From positions 1 to 28,496 of the forward strand of contig CAXBLG010000041.1 of the NCBI GenBank assembly GCA_963976395.1: a DNA stretch of 28,496 bases. The letters run 5' to 3'. Positions 15,924-24,396 of this stretch are shown here, in pieces (position 1 is the first letter of the stretch; the number at the start of each line of letters is the position of its first letter). The translations under genes were made by a program, and so were the position numbers. Source of the stretch: UBA11612 sp963976395 (lineage in GTDB: Bacteria > Pseudomonadota > Alphaproteobacteria > Rhodospirillales > Rhodospirillaceae). A model generated the notes under the pieces. That model was given only the letters and a program-made list of their open reading frames with translations. It had not been told where the DNA came from and did not search any database.

Positions 15924-16925
15924 ATGACTTTTGACGCTAATACCCCCAGCGCCTATGGCGCTTCGTTTGCCAATTCCACACCCAGCGATACTCGAATCCC
16001 GGTGTTTCAAAAAACTCTCAAATCGTCGATCGGCTGTACCGGCGTCGGTTTGCATTCCGGTGTCCGCGTGGCCATGAAGCTTCATCCGGCCTCGCCTGGA
16101 ACCGGCATTGTATTCAAGCGCGTAGACCTCGTCGGAGGAGGGGCCATTATCGAAGCTCGGTGGTCTCGAGTTGTTGATTCCCGCATGTGCACCGTAATTG
16201 CCGACCAAAATGGCATCGGTGTCGCGACGGTAGAACATCTTATGTCGGCGTTTTGCGGAGCCGAAATCGACAACGCTATTGTCGAGATAAATGGTCCCGA
16301 AGTGCCCGCCATGGACGGCAGCGCCTTACCTTTTGTCTTCCTGATCGAATGCGCCGGGGTGATTGAGCAAGACGAACCCCGCAGAGCTTTAAAAATTCTC
16401 CGTCGCAAGTCATATTTCAACGGAAATAAGATGGTGGCGCTCGGCCCGCACGATGAGGGCCTGCTTATCGACTTTCATATCGACTTCAGCGCGCCTGCAA
16501 TTGGTCGACAAAGCTGCTCATTCAAGGTCGGACGCGAAAATTTCAAAACGGAACTAAGCCAAGCCCGCACCTTCGGGCTACTCTCCGACGTAACTGCCCT
16601 GCGTGAAGCCGGTTTGGCACGCGGCGGCACCCTGGATAACGCTATAGTTGTTGATGGTGATCGGATTCTGAATGATGACGGCCTGCGCCACGACAATGAA
16701 TTTGCCCGTCACAAAGCCTTGGATGCCGTAGGAGACCTCTATCTGACCGGCCATCCGATCATTGGTCACTTTACCGGCCGATGTTCGAGCCACGCCGATA
16801 CCGCCAGCTTGATGCGACAGGTTTATGCCGACGATTCTTGCTGGGAAATGGTCGATCTGTGGCAAACCACGGCCAATAGGCCCATTTGGGAGAGCCATAA
16901 ACCTGATATGGTGGCCTACGCCTAA
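15924..16925 (+). CDS. lpxC: LpxC, UDP-3-O-acyl-N-acetylglucosamine deacetylase
   Basis: LpxC is the zinc deacetylase that carries out the committed step of lipid A synthesis in the cytoplasm. The 333-residue product has LKSSIGCTGVGLHSG near 32-46. TVEHLMSAF carries E104 and the zinc ligand H105. INGPEVPAMDGSA and ARTFGLLSDV follow. RHKALDAVGDL carries zinc ligands H263 and D267, and SSHAD carries H290, the expected 27 residues after H263. The N-terminus is about 28 residues longer than usual. GTG 16002 would give the common length, but neither start has a strong ribosome binding site, so the start is uncertain. In E. coli LpxC is controlled by proteolysis; here an unusual leader precedes it. 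Confidence 0.95.
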   Translation: MTFDANTPSAYGASFANSTPSDTRIPVFQKTLKSSIGCTGVGLHSGVRVAMKLHPASPGTGIVFKRVDLVGGGAIIEARWSRVVDSRMCTVIADQNGIGVATVEHLMSAFCGAEIDNAIVEINGPEVPAMDGSALPFVFLIECAGVIEQDEPRRALKILRRKSYFNGNKMVALGPHDEGLLIDFHIDFSAPAIGRQSCSFKVGRENFKTELSQARTFGLLSDVTALREAGLARGGTLDNAIVVDGDRILNDDGLRHDNEFARHKALDAVGDLYLTGHPIIGHFTGRCSSHADTASLMRQVYADDSCWEMVDLWQTTANRPIWESHKPDMVAYA

Positions 16926-16953
16926 CCCACCTTGCCTACAGGCTTTGGGCGGC

Positions 16954-16981
16954 GTGACAGTTTGCCTGAGCGTGGTATACT
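16954..16981 (+). promoter_or_regulatory. Probable sigma-70-type promoter for bamD
   Basis: GTGACA at 16954-16959 and TATACT at 16976-16981 each match five of six bases of the -35 and -10 consensus, separated by 16 bases. This lies in the 124-base gap after lpxC, and transcription would begin about 60 bases before the bamD start. It suggests bamD-recN-ligA can be transcribed independently of lpxC. Confidence 0.5.
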
Positions 16982-17049
16982 GCGCTGGCTGGCTGTCCCA
17001 CGGTGGAATCCGGCATAGTTTAAATTCAAGATCGTCCCAACCATAGTCA

Positions 17050-17931
17050 ATGTATCTGGAATCCATGGCCCAAAGCGTGACATCAACCCTTTCGACCCTG
17101 CAGCGGAAAATCGCCGGACCAGCCGTTTTCGCGTTCGCCATCCTGGCGTTGTCAGCTTGTTCCAGCGACAACGAAAACGAATACATCGAACAAAGCGTAT
17201 ATGACATCTACAGTCAGGCCGTAGTTTACCTAGATAATGGCCGCTACGTTGATGCTGCTGTGTTTTTTGACGAAGTCGAACGTCAACATCCGTACTCCGT
17301 CTGGGCGACTAAGGCAAAGCTGATGTCCGCGTACGGACACTATCATGCGGGCCAGTATGACGAGGCGATTACCCGCCTTGACCGGTTCATTTCTGTCCAC
17401 CCCGGCAATCGGGATGTGGCATACGCTTACTATCTGAAAGCTCTTTGCTATTACGAGCAAATCGCCGATGTACGCCGTGATCAGGAAATGACTCAAAAGG
17501 CGATGTTGGGCCTGCAAGACGTCATCACCCGCTTTCCCACCTCGCCCTATGGTCGTGATGCCCGTTTAAAGCTGGACCTCACCCTTGATCATTTGGCCGG
17601 CAAAGAGATGGAAGTTGGCCGGTTTTATATCAACCAACGCCATTTTCTTGCGGCGATTAACCGCTTTAAGAACGTGGTAGAAAACTACAGCACCACAAGT
17701 CACGTGCCCGAAGCGCTATACCGATTGTCCGAAGCCTTCACAGCTTTGGGCTTGCCCAATGAAGCACGTAAATCCGCTGCCGTGCTTGGCTACAACTTCC
17801 CCGAAACAAATTGGTACGGCGATGCGTATGCACTGCTCGGAGGCGACCGCTCTAGTCAGGTGGCCGCCGAGCCCGGCGCAAGAGATACGCAAAATGTCGA
17901 GGACACGCCTCCCGTTAACAATATTCGGTAG
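17050..17931 (+). CDS. bamD: BamD, outer-membrane assembly lipoprotein
   Basis: BamD is the essential lipoprotein partner of BamA in the complex that inserts beta-barrel proteins into the outer membrane. The 293-residue product has a lipoprotein signal: a hydrophobic stretch followed by the lipobox LSAC, with the lipidated Cys at 37. TPR-type helical repeats follow, including YSQAVVYLDNGRYVDAAVFFDEVERQHPYS, then RLDRFISVHPGNRDVAYAYYLKAL-type segments and ITRFPTSPYGRDAR. The family name was formerly ComL/YfiO. ATG 17050 is used; ATG 17065, just after a weak TGGA site, would shorten the signal by five residues. The position between lpxC and recN is the conserved alphaproteobacterial order. Confidence 0.93.
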   Translation: MYLESMAQSVTSTLSTLQRKIAGPAVFAFAILALSACSSDNENEYIEQSVYDIYSQAVVYLDNGRYVDAAVFFDEVERQHPYSVWATKAKLMSAYGHYHAGQYDEAITRLDRFISVHPGNRDVAYAYYLKALCYYEQIADVRRDQEMTQKAMLGLQDVITRFPTSPYGRDARLKLDLTLDHLAGKEMEVGRFYINQRHFLAAINRFKNVVENYSTTSHVPEALYRLSEAFTALGLPNEARKSAAVLGYNFPETNWYGDAYALLGGDRSSQVAAEPGARDTQNVEDTPPVNNIR

Positions 17932-17991
17932 AGCGCGGGTCGTCCGTGCCAGGCACAACCGCAAATCACCGCCTGCCGGTGTGAGGGTCGC

Positions 17992-19668
17992 ATGCTGACG
18001 CACCTGTCCATACGCGATGTGGTTGTCGTCGATAAACTGGATGTTGATTTTGCACCGGGCCTGTGTGTTCTTACGGGAGAAACCGGCGCAGGCAAATCTA
18101 TTGTTCTTGATGCTTTGGGCTTGTCGCTTGGCAGCCGCTCCGATGCCGGACTAATCCGTTCTGGCGCCGACAAACTATCCGTCACAGCCTCGTTCTCAGT
18201 CGCAGATAACCATCCAGCCAATGCATGCTTGGCGGAGCACGATATTGCTATTGACGATATGTTGACATTGCGCCGCTCAGTAGGAAGCGATGGTCGCAGC
18301 CGCGCCTTTATTAATGACCAACCGATCAGCGTCGGCTTGTTGCGTACTGTAGGCGATTTGCTCGTTGAAGTTCATGGTCAATTCGAATCACACGGCCTTC
18401 TTGATCCGGCAACGCATCTAGCCGCGCTCGATGCGTATCGAATTGCCAAAACCGGCGATTTCCTTGATCGTGCCTGCGCTAACTCATGGACCACCTGGCA
18501 CACTGCAGCCGAAGAACTAAAAGCAGCTGAAAACAATCTCGCCTCAGCTCTCAACGAAGAAGACAATTTGCGCCACCAGGTTACGGAACTCTCAGCCCTC
18601 GCACCAAAAGCCGGTGAGGAAGCCGCCCTCACCCAAACTCGATCCCGCCTACGTCATGGCGAACAAATCCTTCAGGCCCTTACAGACGCCCGCAATGCGG
18701 TCACCGACAATGCGGACGTCGAATCCGCCTTACGTACGGCCTTCACTCGCCTTTCCAAAGTTGCCCCTCTCGCCGAAGGTCGCCTGGATACCCTGTGCCA
18801 ATCATTGGAACGCGCTGCCATCGAAACAGGAGAGGCGTTCCGTGAACTAGATAATGTAGGTGCAGTATTCGATGCCGACCCCGCCGGGCTAGAACGGGCA
18901 GAAGAGAGACTCTTCGCTCTCAAAGCCATCGCTCGCAAACACAATTGTGCGGTTGACGACCTACCTACAGTGATGGACCTCCTCGGCATGCGCCTTGCCG
19001 CCCTCGACAGCGGCAACGATGCGGTGAAGCGCCTCGCCGTTGCGGAAAAGGCTGCGCGCTTGACCTACGAAAAGGCTGCTAGCGCACTCAGCAAAGCTCG
19101 CCAGGATGCTGCCCGGACTCTGGACAAGCTAGTTGCCAAAGAACTCCCACCGCTCAAGTTGGATAAAGCCGCTTTTAGAACCGTTGTTGCTCCTAAATCC
19201 GAAGCGACCTGGAACGGCACCGGTCTCGACAAAGTCATCTTCGAAGTCGCAACCAATCCGGGCCTCCCGCCCGGGCCTTTAAACAAAATCGCTTCTGGCG
19301 GTGAGCTCGCACGCTTCATGCTTGCGCTCAAAGTTGTTCTGGCCGGCAGTCAAAACCGCGCGGCGCTGATCTTCGATGAAGTGGATGCCGGCATTAGCGG
19401 CGCAACCGCCAGCGCGGTGGGCGAACGCCTCGCGAAGCTATCTGGAACCGTTCAAGTGCTGGTCGTGACCCACTCCCCGCAGGTTGCCGCGCGGGGGGAC
19501 CACCACTGGCGTGTCAGCAAGACATCTCGTGGAGGCACAACCGTCACCGCAGTAGGTCTACTAACGACTGAGCAAAGCCGCGAGGAAATAGCACGTATGC
19601 TTGCAGGTGAGACCATCACCGATCAAGCGCGCGCTGCTGCCGACAGTTTGATGGACGCCGCTTCGTGA
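17992..19668 (+). CDS. recN: RecN, DNA repair ATPase
   Basis: RecN is an SMC-like ATPase that helps repair double-strand breaks by bridging DNA. The 558-residue product has an N-terminal head with Walker A GETGAGKS at 29-36. A central helical region rich in Ala, Glu and Leu (about 150-390) is the coiled-coil stalk. The C-terminal head has the ABC signature SGGELARFMLALK from 435 and Walker B LIFDEVDAGISG around 458-470, then VVTHSPQVAARGD. The length equals that of E. coli RecN (553). The start ATG 17992 follows GAGGGT. The stop overlaps the ligA GTG start by four bases, so the two repair genes are probably coupled. No LexA-type box was recognised upstream. Confidence 0.95.
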   Translation: MLTHLSIRDVVVVDKLDVDFAPGLCVLTGETGAGKSIVLDALGLSLGSRSDAGLIRSGADKLSVTASFSVADNHPANACLAEHDIAIDDMLTLRRSVGSDGRSRAFINDQPISVGLLRTVGDLLVEVHGQFESHGLLDPATHLAALDAYRIAKTGDFLDRACANSWTTWHTAAEELKAAENNLASALNEEDNLRHQVTELSALAPKAGEEAALTQTRSRLRHGEQILQALTDARNAVTDNADVESALRTAFTRLSKVAPLAEGRLDTLCQSLERAAIETGEAFRELDNVGAVFDADPAGLERAEERLFALKAIARKHNCAVDDLPTVMDLLGMRLAALDSGNDAVKRLAVAEKAARLTYEKAASALSKARQDAARTLDKLVAKELPPLKLDKAAFRTVVAPKSEATWNGTGLDKVIFEVATNPGLPPGPLNKIASGGELARFMLALKVVLAGSQNRAALIFDEVDAGISGATASAVGERLAKLSGTVQVLVVTHSPQVAARGDHHWRVSKTSRGGTTVTAVGLLTTEQSREEIARMLAGETITDQARAAADSLMDAAS

Positions 19669-21761
19669 CAAAATTAAGACGAGATATCGCTGTTGAGCAT
19701 CTGACGGAAAAACAAGCGAAGGAAGAACTCGAAGCGCTGGCCGAAGAGATTTTTGCGCACGACATCGCCTACCACCAGAATGACGCCCCTGAAATAGACG
19801 ACGCGACCTACGACGCCCTTCGAGCGCGCAACGACGCCATTGAGCAGCATTTTCCGAAGCTCGCGCGCGCAGACAGCCCCACCAAAAACGTCGGCGCAGC
19901 ACCAGCACGTGGGTTTGGAAAGATAACACACACCGTGCCGATGTTGTCCCTCGGCAACGCCTTTACAGGAGAAGACGTTACCGACTTTATAAATGGCATT
20001 CGCCGCTTCTTGAAACTGGAGCCGGATGAACCCGTTGAAGTAACCGCCGAACCCAAAATTGACGGAGTGTCTTTTTCAGCGCGGTACGAAAAAGGTAAAC
20101 TCACCGTGGCCGCCACTCGCGGCGACGGCATTGTCGGGGAAGACATTACCGCCAATCTCAAAACCATCAAGGCTTTGCCCCAAGTCATCACGGGCAATGT
20201 TCCCGCCCTTATTGAAGTGCGCGGCGAAGTATACATGTCGAAGAGCGACTTTCAGGCCATGAATGAGGCCCAGGAAGAGAAAGGCGCTAAGGTTTTTGCC
20301 AATCCGCGCAATGCTGCTGCGGGGTCGCTCCGCCAGCTTGATGCTGCAATCACGGCCGGACGCCCCCTGCAAATTTTTTGTTATGCTTATGGGGCGCTTG
20401 AAGGTGCTGAATGGAAGACTCACTGGGATTTCCTGATGCAACTGGAGCAGTGGAGATTTCCTGTTAATGAACGCACAACCCGGTGCAAGACCGTCGAGGC
20501 AATGCTTCACGCCTACCGCAAACTCGGAGAGGAACGCGCAACGCTCCCTTACGATATTGACGGTATCGTCTATAAAGTAAACCGCAAGGACTTACAGTCT
20601 CGCCTAGGGTTTGTCAGCCGAGCCCCCCGCTGGGCTATCGCACACAAATTCTCCGCAGAGCGCGCCGAAACAATTCTAGAGAAAATCGAAATTCAAGTGG
20701 GGCGAACAGGTGTTCTAACGCCGGTGGCCCATTTGACACCTGTAACCGTCGGAGGCGTTGTGGTGAGCCGGGCCACGCTGCACAATGAAGATGAAATTGC
20801 CCGTAAGGATATCCGTGTAGGCGATGCTGTTCACATTCAACGCGCTGGAGATGTGATTCCACAAGTCGTTGAAGTTATCGTGGACAAACGACCTAAAAAC
20901 AGCGTGCCATATACCTTTCCCAAAACGTGCCCGGTCTGTGAAAGCCTTGCTATACGTGAGGACGATGAGGCAGCACGTCGTTGCACAGGGGGCCTTATTT
21001 GCCCGGCGCAGGCCATGCAACGACTGAAGCACTTTGTCTCACGGGATGCCTTTGATATCGAAGGTCTTGGAGGGAAGCATATCGAAACTCTCTTTGCCGA
21101 CGGCACCATCGCCAGCCCTGCCGATATATTCACACTTTCGGAACGGGATAAAATATCTTTAACCCCCCTCCGAGCACGGGAGGGCTGGGGGGCTAAGTCG
21201 GCCGAAAATCTCTTCGCCTCCATCAACAGTCGTCGCACAATCTCACTGGAGCGGTTTATTTTTGCGCTTGGCATTCGCCAAGTTGGACAAGCGACTGCAC
21301 GTTTGCTCGCGCAAGCCTACGGTACATACGAGGCGTGGCGAGATGCTATGATTGCTGCACAAGATGAAGATTCTGATGCCTATAAGGATCTCATTAACAT
21401 CGAACAGATCGGGAGTTCAGTCGCAACCGATTTGATCTCGTTCTTCGCCGAAACTCACAACCAAGATGTTCTCAGTGCGCTCCTTCAGCAAATCACAATC
21501 GAGCCAACTGCTAGACCATCTATTGCTTCGTCGCCCATTGCCGGCAAAATCATCGTCTTTACGGGATCCCTGGAGTCCATGAGCCGGAGTGAGGCAAAAA
21601 CTCAAGCCCAGTCCTTGGGGGCCAAAGTGGCGGGATCGGTGTCTAAGAAAACCGATATTGTCGTAGCAGGACCGGGCGCCGGCTCAAAGCTGAAAGAGGC
21701 CCAGGCCCACGGCGTCAAGATTATGACGGAATCTGAATACGCGACGCTTATTGGCGCCTAA
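19665..21761 (+). CDS. ligA: LigA, NAD-dependent DNA ligase
   Basis: LigA seals nicks in replication and repair using NAD. The 698-residue product contains all the usual domains. Domain Ia has the YHQNDAPEIDDATYD region near 36-50. In the adenylation domain the nucleophile is K131 in the KIDG motif (131-134). The OB fold has the VGRTGVLTPVA motif at 345-355. A zinc finger has four cysteines at 422, 425, 440 and 446. Helix-hairpin-helix repeats follow (EGLGGKHIE, LGIRQVGQATA), and a C-terminal BRCT domain begins near 620 (GKIIVFTGSLESMSRSEA). It starts with GTG in a GTGA overlap with the recN stop. Confidence 0.96.
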   Translation: MTKLRRDIAVEHLTEKQAKEELEALAEEIFAHDIAYHQNDAPEIDDATYDALRARNDAIEQHFPKLARADSPTKNVGAAPARGFGKITHTVPMLSLGNAFTGEDVTDFINGIRRFLKLEPDEPVEVTAEPKIDGVSFSARYEKGKLTVAATRGDGIVGEDITANLKTIKALPQVITGNVPALIEVRGEVYMSKSDFQAMNEAQEEKGAKVFANPRNAAAGSLRQLDAAITAGRPLQIFCYAYGALEGAEWKTHWDFLMQLEQWRFPVNERTTRCKTVEAMLHAYRKLGEERATLPYDIDGIVYKVNRKDLQSRLGFVSRAPRWAIAHKFSAERAETILEKIEIQVGRTGVLTPVAHLTPVTVGGVVVSRATLHNEDEIARKDIRVGDAVHIQRAGDVIPQVVEVIVDKRPKNSVPYTFPKTCPVCESLAIREDDEAARRCTGGLICPAQAMQRLKHFVSRDAFDIEGLGGKHIETLFADGTIASPADIFTLSERDKISLTPLRAREGWGAKSAENLFASINSRRTISLERFIFALGIRQVGQATARLLAQAYGTYEAWRDAMIAAQDEDSDAYKDLINIEQIGSSVATDLISFFAETHNQDVLSALLQQITIEPTARPSIASSPIAGKIIVFTGSLESMSRSEAKTQAQSLGAKVAGSVSKKTDIVVAGPGAGSKLKEAQAHGVKIMTESEYATLIGA

Positions 21762-21899
21762 GTCAGATTCAGAGCCACTTTCACCATATTGGAAAATTTT
21801 GCGTCTGGAATTAGACTACCGAAGATTAATAAAAGCCTCGAACAGTCAAGAACCGCTAGGGGCCGTTCATTACCCAACACATCTTCTGGAGATATTTTT

Positions 21900-22193
21900 A
21901 TGAGAACGAATTTTGTACGGGGCATCGTGAGCACCGCAATCACTTTGACGTTTGCCGTCACGTCCGCTTGGGCTGCCGATATGTCGGTAGATTCTCAGGT
22001 GGGGGAACTCTTAGACAATCCCGATTCAAAGGCAGTTTTGGAAAAGCATATCCCTGACTTCATCAGCAATCCGCAGATCGAACAAGCACGCGGCATGAGC
22101 TTGCGCTCTCTTCAAACGTTCGCACCAACATTGACCGACGATGTCTTGGCTGAAATCGATAAAGACCTCGCCGAAACTTCTCACGCACATTAA
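21900..22193 (+). CDS. Small secreted protein, function unknown
   Basis: A 97-residue protein with a classical signal peptide (Arg at 2 and 7, hydrophobic 8-20, cleavage after AWA at 25), leaving about 72 residues in the periplasm or outside. The mature part includes LLDNPDSKAVLEKHIPDF, then NPQIEQARGMSLRSLQ and FAPTLTDDVLAEIDKDLA. I recall similar short modules in Alphaproteobacteria, alone or as a tail on secreted hydrolases, but cannot name a function. ATG 21900 is chosen because GGAG at 21888-21891 sits 8 bases before it. The in-frame upstream extension to 21789 has no signal-peptide logic. There are no cysteines in the mature part. A terminator follows. Confidence 0.72.
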   Translation: MRTNFVRGIVSTAITLTFAVTSAWAADMSVDSQVGELLDNPDSKAVLEKHIPDFISNPQIEQARGMSLRSLQTFAPTLTDDVLAEIDKDLAETSHAH

Positions 22194-22214
22194 TCAAGAC
22201 GACCCGAAGTAAGG

Positions 22215-22248
22215 AGGGCCGCCACGTCATGTAGAGACGGGCGGCCCT
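22215..22248 (+). terminator. Intrinsic terminator after the small secreted protein
   Basis: AGGGCCGCC at 22215-22223 and GGCGGCCCT at 22240-22248 form a perfect 9-bp GC-rich stem around a 16-base loop. TTCGCATTTT follows as a broken T-tract. It lies between two convergent genes and may serve both strands, although the minus-strand side has no T-run. Confidence 0.65.
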
Positions 22249-22270
22249 TCGCATTTTCGAACGACCAATT

Positions 22271-22654
22271 TTAGACTACTGGCGTTCGTGCAGCCGACTC
22301 CTTCAAAGCATCCGGCAACTTTTCCGACAATTCCACCAGCTGACCTCGATTCAATTCGAATCCAAGCCACCCGGTTGCCGTGCGAAATGCAAAGATCATA
22401 GAGCCTGGCGCATTTGAATCTTCCAATACGGTCCATTCCAATGCAACGGTTCGCGCCATATGCGATATGTCATGACCGCGCCCGTTTTGCTGATTTTGGA
22501 GTTGAGCCGCAATGGTATGCGCAGTGGTCGCCAAATTCTGCAACTGCCCCACACTCATATCGGTTGATGTGATTTTGCCATCATCTTCAACGACAAGGCG
22601 AGCGTGATCGGCATCCCGGTCCAAATGTAATCTTACGGCTGGTTTGGCTGGCAT
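22271..22654 (-). CDS. Conserved-looking hypothetical protein, 127 residues
   Basis: I do not recognise this family. The protein is acidic and soluble-looking, with no signal peptide or membrane segment. It has a beta-strand-rich start (VRLHLDRDADHARLVVEDDG), a helical middle with a Gln-rich stretch (LQNLATTAHTIAAQLQNQQNG), then WTVLEDSNAPGSMIFAFRTATGW and a C-terminal helix. It reads as a real gene for three reasons. AAGGGA precedes the start at a good distance. The frame fills the space between a terminator and the next gene. It runs in the same direction as the downstream-lying dehydrogenase gene at 22696-23679, with only 41 bases between them, so the two may share a transcript. Confidence 0.62.
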   Translation of the reverse strand: MPAKPAVRLHLDRDADHARLVVEDDGKITSTDMSVGQLQNLATTAHTIAAQLQNQQNGRGHDISHMARTVALEWTVLEDSNAPGSMIFAFRTATGWLGFELNRGQLVELSEKLPDALKESAARTPVV

Positions 22655-22695
22655 GGCTTTCCCTTCTCAAATTAGGGCGCAAACCTAGCCCCTTA

Positions 22696-23679
22696 TCATT
22701 TGGCCTTCAACGCCGCAATCATGTTGTTGTCGGTCATGACTCGGATTGGAGCACCCCGTGCGAAGGCCAGCACATTTTCCACCGCCTCGCCGAAGAATAC
22801 TTTGTACTGTTCATCGGTGATGTAACCGGTATGCGGCGTAATCACCACATTGTCTATTTTGCGGAACTCATGCTCTTTGGGTAATGGCTCGGTATCGAAT
22901 ACGTCCAGCGCGGCTCCTGCAATTTTTTTGGCCTTGAGCGCTGTGAGTAACGCGTCTTCCTGCACCAGTGGCCCGCGCGACGTATTGATGAGATACGCTG
23001 TCGGCTTCATCAATGCCAACTCAGCGGCACCGATCAACCCACGTGTGCTTTCAGCCAACACCATATGAACAGAAACAAAATCGGAGGACCGCATCACCTC
23101 TTCTAAGTCCGCCCGTACTGTTCCGGCAACCTCTGCCCGCTCTGTCGTTAAATTCGGACTCCAAGCCATCGCCTTCATATCGAAGGCTTTAGCGTACTTC
23201 ACCATTTGGCGGCCAATATGTCCGAGACCGATAAGCCCCAAGGTTTTTCCGGCAATGCTTACCCCTGGAGCTGTCTGCCAGCCACCAGCCTGTACATGAG
23301 CATGGTCCCATGCAATGCGTCGACTAAGGGCCAGTAGCAACCCCCAAGTCAATTCCGGTGCCGCACCAGGAGCGCCACCCGTATAAGATACCGTTACGCC
23401 GCATTCCTTCGCCGCTTCGAGATCAATCAACCAGTTCACCCCCCCAGTGGTCACCAGCAACTTCAGATTGGGCAACCTTTCGAACAGTGAACGCGTAAAG
23501 GGGGTCCGCTCGCGCTCAGCTACTATCACATCGTAGACCTCTAATCTTGCGACAGCCGCCTTTTCGTCCGCAATATGATCAGTATAGAAATCGACCTTCG
23601 CAAGGCCCTCCAGAGGCGACCAGTCGGCAATCTCTGCAAAAATCCCCATGTAGTCATTGATAACCGCAACGCGCAGCAT
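22696..23679 (-). CDS. D-2-hydroxyacid dehydrogenase family protein
   Basis: NAD(P)-dependent oxidoreductase of the D-isomer-specific 2-hydroxyacid dehydrogenase family, 327 residues. The nucleotide loop is GLGHIG at 151-156. The catalytic triad is visible: Arg 235 in NTSRGP, Glu 264 in DVFDTEPLP, and His 283 in TPHTGY. The start is strong, with GGAGGGG a few bases before ATG. The substrate cannot be deduced. Family members act on 2-oxo acids such as glyoxylate, hydroxypyruvate or phosphoglycerate. The length is too short for SerA with an ACT domain. It may be the first gene of a two-gene unit with the 127-residue unknown gene. Confidence 0.9.
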   Translation of the reverse strand: MLRVAVINDYMGIFAEIADWSPLEGLAKVDFYTDHIADEKAAVARLEVYDVIVAERERTPFTRSLFERLPNLKLLVTTGGVNWLIDLEAAKECGVTVSYTGGAPGAAPELTWGLLLALSRRIAWDHAHVQAGGWQTAPGVSIAGKTLGLIGLGHIGRQMVKYAKAFDMKAMAWSPNLTTERAEVAGTVRADLEEVMRSSDFVSVHMVLAESTRGLIGAAELALMKPTAYLINTSRGPLVQEDALLTALKAKKIAGAALDVFDTEPLPKEHEFRKIDNVVITPHTGYITDEQYKVFFGEAVENVLAFARGAPIRVMTDNNMIAALKAK

Positions 23680-23735
23680 GGTCCCCTCCTCAGACTATTC
23701 ACCCCGCCTAGCATCAGCTTTTCCAAGCATCCCGA

Positions 23736-23763
23736 TTGACCGTTTCTCGGTCTGCGCTAAGCT
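23736..23763 (+). promoter_or_regulatory. Possible promoter for the VOC-domain gene
   Basis: TTGACC at 23736-23741 is a good -35 box (five of six). Sixteen bases later TAAGCT at 23758-23763 is only a weak -10 match. It lies in the 117-base divergent gap, and transcription from it would start just before the GGAG ribosome site at 23785. Tentative. Confidence 0.3.
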
Positions 23764-23796
23764 AGCAGTTTGAGCATCTCACCTGGAGATTTATCC

Positions 23797-24387
23797 ATGG
23801 CACAAAAGAAGAAAACCGCAAAGAAAACCGCGAAGAAAAAACCCCCTTCTAAGAAGTCTGCGAAGAGGAAAGTCACGCAAAAGAAAGTCGTGAAGAAAGC
23901 GACTAAGAGACAAAGCCATAAGAAACCGGCGCCGATTCCAAAAGGCACTCATACCCTCACCCCATATCTGTCGGTGCGCGATGCTGATGGTGCAATCGCT
24001 TTCTACCGAAAAGCGTTTGGCGCCAAAGAACTGTATCGTTTGAAGGGACAAGATGGACGGATCGGACATGCCGAGCTGCGCCTAGGAGATTCCATTTTTA
24101 TGCTGTCTGACGAGTTTCCGGAGATGGGAGCGATGGGCGCGCAAGCAATGGGCGGTTCCCCCATAAAGCTGCAAATTGCCGTGAAGAATACCGATGCCTT
24201 CATGGCGAAAGCCGTCTCTGCGGGCGCGACGGTTACACGGCCCGCTCATGATCAATTCTACGGCTATCGCGCCGGCATGATCATGGACCCTTTTGGCTAC
24301 ACTTGGGGCATCAGCAGCAGGATCGAAGTGGTCTCACCCAAAGAGATGCAAAAGCGCTGGAAGAAAATTGAATTGGGCACGCAATAA
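23797..24387 (+). CDS. VOC (glyoxalase/PhnB-like) domain protein with lysine-rich N-terminal tail
   Basis: A 196-residue protein in two parts. Residues 1-43 contain 19 lysines and 2 arginines, arranged as KK/KKK clusters separated by Ala, Thr, Ser and Pro, like the tail of histone H1 or alphaproteobacterial HU-type proteins. Residues of about 50-190 form a vicinal-oxygen-chelate domain: TPYLSVRDADGAIAFYRKAFGA, GHAELRLGDSIFMLSDE, then MIMDPFGYTWGISSR, closest in my recall to PhnB-like proteins. The basic tail suggests binding to DNA or RNA; the domain's own substrate is unknown. GGAG at 23785-23788 fixes ATG 23797 over the TTG at 23770. It converges on the next gene with 9 bases between stops. 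Confidence 0.88.
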   Translation: MAQKKKTAKKTAKKKPPSKKSAKRKVTQKKVVKKATKRQSHKKPAPIPKGTHTLTPYLSVRDADGAIAFYRKAFGAKELYRLKGQDGRIGHAELRLGDSIFMLSDEFPEMGAMGAQAMGGSPIKLQIAVKNTDAFMAKAVSAGATVTRPAHDQFYGYRAGMIMDPFGYTWGISSRIEVVSPKEMQKRWKKIELGTQ

Positions 24388-24396
24388 CGCGAACCG

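Noticed and set aside
15660..16238. 192-residue minus-strand frame across the lpxC leader and 5' end
   Set aside because: It overlaps real lpxC coding sequence, has no recognisable motif, and its composition fits an antisense shadow.
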